From positions 62,001-126,000 of the forward strand of contig NZ_FMAJ01000015.1 of assembly GCF_900094625.1 (NCBI RefSeq): DNA of 64,000 bases, in the 5' to 3' direction. The translations under genes were made by a program, and so were the position numbers. Positions 17,601 through 24,923 of this stretch are shown here, one piece after another (the stretch's first letter is position 1; every line of letters begins with the position of its first letter). The notes beneath the pieces were generated by a model that had not been told where the DNA came from, did no database searches, and saw only the letters and a list, made by a program, of their open reading frames with translations. The stretch comes from Rhizobium aethiopicum (GTDB lineage: Bacteria > Pseudomonadota > Alphaproteobacteria > Rhizobiales > Rhizobiaceae).

Positions 17601-20600
17601 GCAAGATCACCGTCGACGTGAAGGGCGAAATTCTCGAACTGAAGAACACCATCAACACGATGGTGGACCAGCTCAATGCCTTCGCCGGCGAAGTGACGCG
17701 TGTTGCCCGCGAAGTCGGCACCGAAGGCAAGCTCGGCGGCCAGGCGCAGGTGCCCGGTGTCGCCGGCACCTGGAAGGATCTGACCGATACCGTCAACGTC
17801 ATGGCCGCCAACCTCACCGAGCAGGTGCGCGGCATCGTCAAGGTGGTGACGGCGGTCGCGAACGGCGACCTCAAGCAGAACCTCACCGTCGCCTCCAAGG
17901 GCGAGGTGGCGGCCCTTGCCGAAACCATCAACAACATGACCAACACGCTCGCGACCTTTGCCGATCAGGTGACCACGGTGGCGCGTGAAGTCGGCGTCGA
18001 AGGCCGCCTCGGCGGCCAGGCGAATGTTCCGGGCACCGCGGGAACCTGGAAGGACCTGACCGGCAACGTCAACCTGCTTGCCGCCAACCTGACAACCCAG
18101 GTGCGCGCCATCGCCGAGGTCGCCACGGCCGTCACCAAGGGCGACCTGACGCGCTCGATCAAAGTCGATGCGCGCGGCGAAGTCGCCGAGCTCAAGGACA
18201 ACATCAACACGATGATCGACAACCTGCGCCTGACGACGGAGCGCAATACCGAGCAGGACTGGCTGAAGACCAATCTGGCGCGCTTCACCAACATGCTGCA
18301 GGGCCAACGCGACCTGACGCTGGTCGGCAAGATGTTGCTGTCGGAGCTGGCGCCGCTGGTCGGCGCGCATCAGGGTGTCATCTACCAGGTGGATGCCGAC
18401 GAAGAGCAGCCATTCCTGTCGCTGCTGTCGGTCTACGCGCAGGGTGTCGAGGCGGCGCATCCGCTGCGGCTCGATTTCGGCCAGGGCCTCGTCGGCCAAT
18501 GCGCCAGCGATGCCCGCCGTATCCTCGTCACCGATCTTCCCGACAATGTCATTCCGATCAGCTCGGGCGTGTTCACGACGCTGCCGCGCAGCGCGATCGT
18601 CCTGCCTGTGCATTTCGAGGGCCAGGTGAAGGCGGTGATAGAGCTTGCTTCAGCAGGTGACTTCACCGAGCTGCAGCTCTCCTTCCTCGACCAGCTGACG
18701 ACTTCGATCGGCATCGTGCTCAACTCGATCGAAGCGACGATGCAGACCGAAGGCTTGCTCAAGCAATCCCAACAGCTCGCCGCCGAGCTGCAAACACAGC
18801 AGCGGGAGCTGCAGCAGACCAACGAACAGCTCGGGCAGAAGGCGCAGCAGCTCGAGGAACGCAACGTCGAAGTCGAGGCGAAGAACCAGGAGATCGAGCA
18901 GGCCAGACGTGCTCTCGAGGAAAAGGCGACCGAGCTGGCGCTGACATCGAAATACAAATCCGAATTCCTCGCCAACATGTCGCACGAGCTGCGCACGCCT
19001 TTGAATTCGATCCTTATTCTCGGCCAGCAGCTCGGCGAAAACCCGGACGGCAACCTCTCGGTCAAGCAGGTCGAATTCGCAAAGACGATCCATGGCGCCG
19101 GCACCGATCTTCTGAACCTGATCAGCGACATCCTCGACCTCTCGAAGATCGAGTCCGGCACGGTCTCGGTCGACGCCGAGGAGATATTCGTCAGCAACCT
19201 GTTGGAGGTGATGGCCCGGCCGTTCCGGCACGAGGCGGAAAACCGCAACCTCTCCTTCGCGATCGAGGTCGACGCCGAAATCACCAAGAGCATCATCACT
19301 GACTCGAAGCGGCTGCAGCAGATCCTCAAGAACCTGCTCTCGAACGCCTTCAAGTTCACCGCGCACGGCGGCGTCACGCTGCGCGTCGCCTCGGCAACGA
19401 ACGGCTGGTCGCCGGAGCATCCTTCGCTGCGGCACGCGCCTTCCGTCATCGCCTTCGAAGTGGTCGATACCGGCATCGGCATACCGCCCGATAAGCAGCG
19501 CATCATCTTCGAGGCGTTCCAGCAGGCGGATGCGTCTACCAGCCGCAAATATGGCGGCACCGGCCTGGGGCTCGCCATCAGCCGCGAACTGGCAAACCTG
19601 CTCGGCGGCGAAATCCAGCTGCGCAGCACGCCGGGCGTCGGCAGCACCTTCGTGCTCTACCTGCCGCTCACCTATGTTGGCGCTGGCGCCGTGGCGCCGA
19701 AGCCCACCCAGGCACCGGCAAATGTCGTGGAATTCGCGGAAGCCGCCGCCCTCCGCCGGGCCGAAAAGCCCGCCGAACATGTCCAGGATGACCGGCAACG
19801 GATCGAAGCAGGCGATTCCGTGCTGCTCATCGTCGAGGACGATGCGCATTATGCCCGCGTTCTGGTCGATCTCGCCCACGACAATGGTTTCAAGGTGCTG
19901 GTGGCAATGCGCGGCAGCGATGCGCTTGTTCTGGCGCAGGAATACAAGCCGTCAGCGATTTCACTCGATATTTTCCTGCCGGACATGCTCGGCTGGACGG
20001 TGCTGAGCCAACTCAAGCAGAATTCGCAGACGCGGCACATTCCGGTCCAGATCATCAGCCTCGACGAGGACCGGCAGCATGGCCTGACCCGCGGCGCCTT
20101 CGCCTTCATGAGCAAGCCGACGACGCCGGAAGGGCTCGGCAAAGCCTTGTCTCGACTTAAGGCCTACGCCGAACCGCGCCGCAAGCAGCTTCTGCTGGTG
20201 GAGGACAACGAGGCCGAGCGCATGAGCGTCACCGCTCTTCTCGGGCACGACGACATCGATATAACAAGCGTCGGCTCCGGATCGGAGGCGCTTACCGTTC
20301 TCAGGCAGGGCGCGGCCGATTGCGTCGTGCTCGACCTCACGCTCCCCGATATGTCGGGCTTCGAAGTGCTGGAGCAAATACGCGACGACGAAGGAATCGC
20401 CGAGGTGCCGGTGGTCGTCTTCACCGGCCGGGAGCTTTCGCCCGAGGAAGACGCCACACTGCACAGTATGGCCCGCAGCGTCGTGGTGAAGGGCGTTGAG
20501 TCGCCCGAGCGCCTGCTCGACGAGACGGCGCTGTTCCTGCACCGGGTCGTCGCCGACCTTCCGGCAGCAAAACAGGCTACGCTGCAGGAACTGCACAGCT

Positions 20601-20986
20601 CGGATGAGGATCTTGTCGGCGAGACCGTGCTGCTCGTCGACGACGATGCCCGCAACATCTTCGCGCTGAGCAGCGTGCTCGAACGCCGCGGCATGAAGGT
20701 GCTGACCGCGACGACCGGCAGCGAGGCGATCGACGTCATCAACAACGAGCCTTCCGTCGCTATCGTGCTGATGGACATCATGATGCCGGGGATGGACGGC
20801 TATGAGACGATGCAGGTGATCCGCTCTGAGCCCCGCTTCCGGAGGTTGCCGATCCTGGCGCTGACGGCCAAGGCGATGAAGGGCGACCGGGAGAAATGCC
20901 TGGAGGCGGGCGCTTCGGATTACCTGGCGAAGCCCGTCAACACCGAGCAGCTCCTATCGGCTTTGCGCATGTGGCTGCACCGCTGA
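14684..20986 (+). CDS. giant cytosolic poly-HAMP hybrid histidine kinase with three receiver domains
   Basis: A 2100-residue protein with no membrane segment. Residues 1-174 hold divergent HAMP-like units. Residues 175-1186 are eleven tandem 92-residue HAMP repeats (each starts EVTRVAREVGT and ends near INTMVDQL). Then come a GAF domain (about 1195-1350), a coiled coil (about 1355-1420), HisKA with the phospho-His H1434 (SHELRTPLNS), HATPase_c (N box about 1540-1555, DTGIGIPPD at 1595), and three receiver domains with D1762, D1884 and D2031. The layout resembles fungal group III (Nik1/Os-1) osmosensor kinases, with more repeats. GTG start has GAGGGG upstream. No DNA-binding output domain is present; the second kinase follows after 10 bp. 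Confidence 0.95.
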   Translation: MSNQTSEFARDNAAADDHNGHHHKTMAFDDASALLEVLVAVRRGDFSVRMRSDLTGVTGKIADALNDIIAGNQRMAQQLEHVGQVVGRDGRTSTRVRFGLSDGSWSEMEGSINGLIDDLLWPTTAVTRTITAVAKGDLLQTVPLDVDGRALKGEFLRSADIVNTMIKQLSVFTSEVTRVAREVGTDGKLGGQAQVPEVTGVWKDLTESVNSMASNLTAQVRNIAEVTIAVANGDLSKKITVDVRGEILQLKEAINTMVDQLRSFASEVTRVAREVGTEGKLGGQALVPGVAGTWKDLTDSVNAMCGNLTAQVRNIAQVTTAVARGDLSRKITVDVSGEILELKETINTMVDQLNGFAGEVTRVAREVGTEGRLGGQAQVPGVAGTWKDLTDNVNSMASNLTAQVRNIAEVSTAIANGDLSKKITVTVSGEILELKETINTMVDQLNAFASEVTRVAREVGTEGRLGGQANVRGVAGTWKDLTENVNSMGGNLTAQVRNIAEVSTAIANGDLSKKITVDVKGEILELKETINTMVDQLNAFASEVTRVAREVGTEGRLGGQANVRGVAGTWKDLTDSVNSMASNLTGQVRNIAEVATAVAQGDLSKKITVPVSGEILELKETINTMVDQLNGFAGEVTRVAREVGTEGRLGGQANVLGVAGTWKDLTDSVNSMAGNLTAQVRNIAEVSTAIANGDLSKKITVSVSGEILELKETLNTMVDQLNRFASEVTRVAREVGTEGKLGGQAQVPGVAGTWKDLTENVNSMASNLTGQVRNIAEVTTAVARGDLSRKITVDVKGEILELKNTINTMVDQLNAFAGEVTRVAREVGTEGKLGGQAQVSGVAGTWKDLTDSVNSMAGNLTAQVRNIAEVATAIANGDLSRKITVDVRGEILLLKDTLNTMVDQLRSFAGEVTRVAREVGTDGRLGGQAVVPGVAGTWKDLTDNVNLLAANLTTQVRNIAEVTTAVARGDLSRKITVDVKGEILELKNTINTMVDQLNAFAGEVTRVAREVGTEGKLGGQAQVPGVAGTWKDLTDTVNVMAANLTEQVRGIVKVVTAVANGDLKQNLTVASKGEVAALAETINNMTNTLATFADQVTTVAREVGVEGRLGGQANVPGTAGTWKDLTGNVNLLAANLTTQVRAIAEVATAVTKGDLTRSIKVDARGEVAELKDNINTMIDNLRLTTERNTEQDWLKTNLARFTNMLQGQRDLTLVGKMLLSELAPLVGAHQGVIYQVDADEEQPFLSLLSVYAQGVEAAHPLRLDFGQGLVGQCASDARRILVTDLPDNVIPISSGVFTTLPRSAIVLPVHFEGQVKAVIELASAGDFTELQLSFLDQLTTSIGIVLNSIEATMQTEGLLKQSQQLAAELQTQQRELQQTNEQLGQKAQQLEERNVEVEAKNQEIEQARRALEEKATELALTSKYKSEFLANMSHELRTPLNSILILGQQLGENPDGNLSVKQVEFAKTIHGAGTDLLNLISDILDLSKIESGTVSVDAEEIFVSNLLEVMARPFRHEAENRNLSFAIEVDAEITKSIITDSKRLQQILKNLLSNAFKFTAHGGVTLRVASATNGWSPEHPSLRHAPSVIAFEVVDTGIGIPPDKQRIIFEAFQQADASTSRKYGGTGLGLAISRELANLLGGEIQLRSTPGVGSTFVLYLPLTYVGAGAVAPKPTQAPANVVEFAEAAALRRAEKPAEHVQDDRQRIEAGDSVLLIVEDDAHYARVLVDLAHDNGFKVLVAMRGSDALVLAQEYKPSAISLDIFLPDMLGWTVLSQLKQNSQTRHIPVQIISLDEDRQHGLTRGAFAFMSKPTTPEGLGKALSRLKAYAEPRRKQLLLVEDNEAERMSVTALLGHDDIDITSVGSGSEALTVLRQGAADCVVLDLTLPDMSGFEVLEQIRDDEGIAEVPVVVFTGRELSPEEDATLHSMARSVVVKGVESPERLLDETALFLHRVVADLPAAKQATLQELHSSDEDLVGETVLLVDDDARNIFALSSVLERRGMKVLTATTGSEAIDVINNEPSVAIVLMDIMMPGMDGYETMQVIRSEPRFRRLPILALTAKAMKGDREKCLEAGASDYLAKPVNTEQLLSALRMWLHR
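15206..18241 (+). repeat. eleven tandem 276-bp in-frame repeats encoding HAMP units
   Basis: Eleven copies of a 276-bp unit run head to tail without spacers; copy 1 starts at 15206, copy 2 at 15482 and copy 11 at 17966. Copies 1-9 are very alike at protein level, while copies 10 and 11 have diverged (for example QVTTVAREVGVEG). The exact period keeps the kinase in frame after gain or loss of a copy. Confidence 0.95.
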
Positions 20987-20996
20987 GGACCCGGTC

Positions 20997-22670
20997 ATGA
21001 ACCCCGTCAACATCCTCCTCGTCGACGACCAGCCCGCCAAGCTCCTGAGCTATGAGGTCATCCTCGAAGAACTCGAGGAAAACCTCATCAAGGCGCAATC
21101 CGCCCGCGAAGCGTTCGAACACCTGCTGCGCACCGAAATCGCTGTAATCCTCGTCGACGTCTGCATGCCCGAGCAGGACGGTTTCGAACTCGTCGGCATG
21201 ATCCGGCAGCATCCACGCTATCAGAACACGCCGATCATCTTCGTCTCCGCCGTGATGCTGGCCGAACCGGACCGGCTACGCGGCTACGCGGTCGGCGCCG
21301 TCGACTATGTCTCGGTGCCGATCGTGCCCGAGGTGCTGAGGGCAAAGGTCAGGGTCTTTGCGGATCTGTACCGGAAGACACGGGAACTCGAGCGCCTGAA
21401 TGCCGAGCTGGAGGCCAGGGTGCACCAGCGCACCGCCGAGCTCGAGGCCTCGGCAGCGCAATTGCGTCAGCTGAACGAGGAACTCGAACACCGCATTGAC
21501 CAAAGGACGCGCGAGCGGGAGGAGGCGCTGGCGCAGCTGTTCGAGGCGCAGAAGCTCGATACGATCGGCCACCTGACAGGCGGCGTGGCGCACGATTTCA
21601 ACAATCTTCTGATGGCGGTGCTCGGCAGCCTCAGTCTGCTAAAAAAGCGGCTTCCGCCGGATGAGCGCAGTGAACGCTTGGTGACGAACGCCATCCAGGC
21701 GGCGGAACGCGGTACGGCGCTCACTCAGCGCCTGCTTGCCTTTGCTCGCCGCCAGGAGCTGAAGCCGCAGGCGGTCGACTTCCTCCGGCTGTTCGAAAAT
21801 GTCGAGGATCTGCTCGCCAAGGCGGTCGGACCGCGCGTCGAGATCCGCAAGCGGATCCCGGCGGATCTGGAGCCGTTGCTGGTGGACAGCAACCAGCTGG
21901 AACTGGCGCTCCTCAACCTCTTCGTCAATGCCCGGGACGCGCTCGAAAGCGGCGGTGCGGTGACGGTTGCGGCGGCGGCGGAGGAGGCGCGACCGGCTGG
22001 TCTTGCGGGCGGGAATTACATCAAGATATCTGTCTCGGACGATGGCGAGGGGATGGACGAGGCGACGGTCCTGCGCGCAGCCGAGCCATTCTTCACCACG
22101 AAGGGGATCGGCAAGGGGACCGGGCTCGGCCTGTCGATGGTGCACGGCCTGGCAGCGCAGTCGGGCGGTTCGATCCAGATTTCGAGCACAAGAGGGAAGG
22201 GCACGACCGTCTCCCTCTGGCTGCCCGTTGCGCAGAGCATTGCCGGGGCGCAGCCGGCGGTCGTAGCTGCGGCCGCAGAATCCTTAAAACCCGTCTCGCG
22301 ATCGCTGGCCATCCTCGTCGTCGATGACGATGCGCTCGTCAGGACCGGAACCGTGGCGATGCTGGAGGATCTCGGACACCTGCCGCAGGAGGCCGCTTCC
22401 GCTTCCCAGGCTCTGGAATTCCTCGCCGGTGGACAGGAGTGTGATCTCGTCATCACCGATCATGCCATGCCAGGCATGACGGGCGCCGAGCTCGCGCGTC
22501 ACCTTCGTTCAGCCTTCCCCACCCTGCCCGTAATCCTCGCCTCCGGCTATGTCGAGCTTACCGAGGATCAGGGGCTCGGGTGGATTCTCAGGATGACGAA
22601 GCCGTTCACGCAGGAGCAACTGCAGGAGGCCATGGACGAGGCGCTGAGGGACAAGGTCGCGGCGGCGTGA
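20997..22670 (+). CDS. hybrid histidine kinase, receiver - HisKA - HATPase - receiver
   Basis: A 557-residue soluble kinase. An N-terminal receiver (D54 in LVDVCMPEQDG) is followed by a coiled coil (about 125-185), HisKA with H199 in GGVAHDFNNLL, HATPase_c ending near GKGTGLGLSMVHGLA, and a C-terminal receiver with D488 (ITDHAMPGMTG). In the first receiver the conserved Lys before Pro is replaced: DYVSVP instead of a KP pair, which suggests altered phospho-switching. The gene starts 10 bp after the poly-HAMP kinase, so both are co-expressed and may form a phosphorelay, the first receiver being a candidate target of the large kinase. No DNA-binding regulator is adjacent. Confidence 0.93.
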   Translation: MNPVNILLVDDQPAKLLSYEVILEELEENLIKAQSAREAFEHLLRTEIAVILVDVCMPEQDGFELVGMIRQHPRYQNTPIIFVSAVMLAEPDRLRGYAVGAVDYVSVPIVPEVLRAKVRVFADLYRKTRELERLNAELEARVHQRTAELEASAAQLRQLNEELEHRIDQRTREREEALAQLFEAQKLDTIGHLTGGVAHDFNNLLMAVLGSLSLLKKRLPPDERSERLVTNAIQAAERGTALTQRLLAFARRQELKPQAVDFLRLFENVEDLLAKAVGPRVEIRKRIPADLEPLLVDSNQLELALLNLFVNARDALESGGAVTVAAAAEEARPAGLAGGNYIKISVSDDGEGMDEATVLRAAEPFFTTKGIGKGTGLGLSMVHGLAAQSGGSIQISSTRGKGTTVSLWLPVAQSIAGAQPAVVAAAAESLKPVSRSLAILVVDDDALVRTGTVAMLEDLGHLPQEAASASQALEFLAGGQECDLVITDHAMPGMTGAELARHLRSAFPTLPVILASGYVELTEDQGLGWILRMTKPFTQEQLQEAMDEALRDKVAAA

Positions 22671-23128
22671 TGACCGAAGCGCCGCGGCCGGCGGCGCTGG
22701 AGTAGTTGGAAGTGGATCAATTCCATCTCTTATTTGTCCGCTCCCAAGAGATGATCAGAAAATACGAAAAGCTATCAATTTTATTGTCTGTTGGGTTTAT
22801 GGCCAAAGCCGAATCTTCGAAATCCCCTGGCCCCGCTCAGAATGTAGACTGTTTTGCATCTTTCGAGAGCGTCTACTCGACGGCCATGCCAACAGGATAG
22901 TCTGCTCTAATACAGCAGCAATGGTTCTTACTACACCCGCACCTATTCCGGGCGAAACGCCTGAGAATCAACTCATGGCGGAGTGCCCGTTGCGGAAATG
23001 TGGGCAGTAGCCATCGATATTGAGCCGCGCGCTGATCGGGTCTCGCTCGCTGGGCGCGCTCCACCCGGGCGAAACTTTTTGCCGTGACAAAAGTTACTCA
23101 AACCCATCATGTCACCGAAGGCTTTCCC
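22671..23128. other. non-coding, AT-richer gap with one dyad
   Basis: About 460 bp with no convincing gene. The part from about 22720 to 22920 is clearly richer in A and T than its neighbours. A perfect 8-bp inverted repeat, CATCTCTT / AAGAGATG, lies at 22724-22753 with a 14-base loop and no T-run, so it is not a classical terminator. The treZ promoter should lie here, but I could not assign clear -35 and -10 boxes. Confidence 0.5.
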
Positions 23129-24910
23129 TTGACCAAAACGATGTTCGGCCCCGCATTCACCGAAGATGGCGTTCTGTTTCGGCTTTGGGCTCCTCTGCAT
23201 GAAAACGTGTTTTTGAAAATCGAAGGCTCTGATTTGCGCCCGATGCAAGCGGTTGAAGATGGCTGGCATCGGTGCACGGTCGCGGACGCCGGTCCCGGTG
23301 TGCATTATCGCTTTGTCCTGCCGGACGGTCTTGAAATTCCCGACCCTGCCTCGCGATTCCAGCCGCGGGATGTGCATGGTCCGAGCGAGGTGGTCGACCT
23401 TGCCGCCTATCGCTGGCATGAGAGCCAATGGACTGGCCGGCCCTGGGAGGAGATGGTCATATACGAACTGCATGTCGGCTGCTTCACACCGCAGGGAACT
23501 TTCGAGGCCGCGATCGAGCGTCTCGACCATCTACGGGAGCTGGGCGTCACGGCGCTGCAGATCATGCCGCTCAGCGACTTCCCAGGGCGCTACAACTGGG
23601 GCTATGACGGCGTGCTTCCCTATGCGCCAGACAGCAGTTACGGCCGGCCGGAAGATCTGATGGCGCTGGTGGATGCGGCGCACGAGCGTGGCATCTCGGT
23701 CTTCCTCGACGCGGTCTACAATCATTTCGGGCCTGACGGGAACTATATGCCCTCCTATGCGCCGCTCTTTACCGATCATCACAAGACGGCCTGGGGCAAC
23801 GGCATCAACTACGACAGCGACGGCTCTGAGATGATCCGCGAATTCATCATCGAGAACGCCATCTATTGGATCAGCCAGTTCAGGCTCGACGGTTTTCGCT
23901 TCGACGCCGTCCACGCCATCAAGGACGACAGCGCTGAGCATCTTCTTCACGCGCTTGCGCGCCGCGTCAGGGCTGCGGCTGGTGACCGGCATGTTCATCT
24001 GATCGTGGAGAACGAGGAGAATGACAGCGAACTGCTGAAGCGCGACGCAGATGGCAAGGCGAGGCTGTTCACGGCTCAATGGAACGACGACGTTCACCAT
24101 GTGCTGCATGTTGCCGCCACGGGTGAAACCTTCGGCTACTATGCCGACTATGTCGGTGACGCCGGCAAGCTCGGCCGGGCGCTGGCGGAAGGCTTCGTGT
24201 TCCAGGGCGAGCACATGCCCTATCGCGGTGGAAGCCGGGGCAGTCCGAGCGGCCACCTGCCGCCCACCGCCTTCGTGTCCTTTATCCAAAACCATGACCA
24301 GATCGGCAATCGGGCGCTGGGGGACCGGATTATGGCTGCGAGCCCGACCGACGCCGTCAAGGCCATCACATCAATCTACCTGCTGGCACCGCAGATACCG
24401 ATGCTGTTCATGGGCGAGGAATGGGGTGCGCGAGAGCCTTTTCCGTTTTTCTGCGATTTTGGCGAGGAGCTGAACGAGAAGGTCAGGCAGGGCAGGCGTA
24501 AGGAGCTTTCGCGCCTGCCGGGTTTCGATGCCGGCGAGCTTCTCGACCCGACGGCGCCAGCGACCTTTGCCGCTGCCAAGCTCGACTGGTCGAAACGCGC
24601 CTCATCGGAAATGCTTGAATTCTACAGGGTGCTTCTCGCCCTCCGGCATCAACGGATCGTGCCCCTGCTGAAAGGCGCCGGCGGCGGAAATGCGAGCTAT
24701 CGTTCGGCGGGTGCAACGCTCGCGGTGGACTGGACCCTCGCTGGCGGCCGGCGCCTTTGTCTCGATGCCAATCTCGCCAGCGAGGCGGCGCCGCTTCTCG
24801 GGCGGCGCGACGAAGGTGAAACGATCTTCCGCCTCGGCGGCAGCGATGGAGGGCAATTGGCGGCCTGGACGGTGATCTGGAGCATCGCGAGAAGTGAGGG
24901 CCTAGCATGA
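23129..24910 (+). CDS. treZ: malto-oligosyltrehalose trehalohydrolase
   Basis: TreZ releases free trehalose from maltooligosyl-trehalose ends made by TreY. The protein has an N-terminal CBM48-like domain (FRLWAPLHENVFLKIEG) and a GH13 barrel with D259 (DGFRFDAVHA), E294 (VENEEND) and D390 (QNHDQIGNRALGDR); the last motif is characteristic of TreZ. I chose the TTG at 23129 (MTKTMFGPAF) because GAAGG lies seven bases before it; a GTG at 23084 in frame would add 15 residues but lacks a ribosome site. malQ follows after 13 bp. The usual partner treY is not in the window. Confidence 0.92.
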   Translation: MTKTMFGPAFTEDGVLFRLWAPLHENVFLKIEGSDLRPMQAVEDGWHRCTVADAGPGVHYRFVLPDGLEIPDPASRFQPRDVHGPSEVVDLAAYRWHESQWTGRPWEEMVIYELHVGCFTPQGTFEAAIERLDHLRELGVTALQIMPLSDFPGRYNWGYDGVLPYAPDSSYGRPEDLMALVDAAHERGISVFLDAVYNHFGPDGNYMPSYAPLFTDHHKTAWGNGINYDSDGSEMIREFIIENAIYWISQFRLDGFRFDAVHAIKDDSAEHLLHALARRVRAAAGDRHVHLIVENEENDSELLKRDADGKARLFTAQWNDDVHHVLHVAATGETFGYYADYVGDAGKLGRALAEGFVFQGEHMPYRGGSRGSPSGHLPPTAFVSFIQNHDQIGNRALGDRIMAASPTDAVKAITSIYLLAPQIPMLFMGEEWGAREPFPFFCDFGEELNEKVRQGRRKELSRLPGFDAGELLDPTAPATFAAAKLDWSKRASSEMLEFYRVLLALRHQRIVPLLKGAGGGNASYRSAGATLAVDWTLAGGRRLCLDANLASEAAPLLGRRDEGETIFRLGGSDGGQLAAWTVIWSIARSEGLA

Positions 24911-24923
24911 AGGCGATCGGACG

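Noticed and set aside
15206..18241. Repeat array as CRISPR or other non-coding repeat
   Set aside because: Units are 276 bp, contiguous, without spacers and in frame within one gene.
15965..18613. Very long open frame (882 codons) on the minus strand within the HAMP array
   Set aside because: It is a by-product of the in-frame 276-bp repeats on the plus strand: a stop-free antisense frame in one unit is stop-free in all. No ribosome site and His/Arg/Asp-skewed composition.
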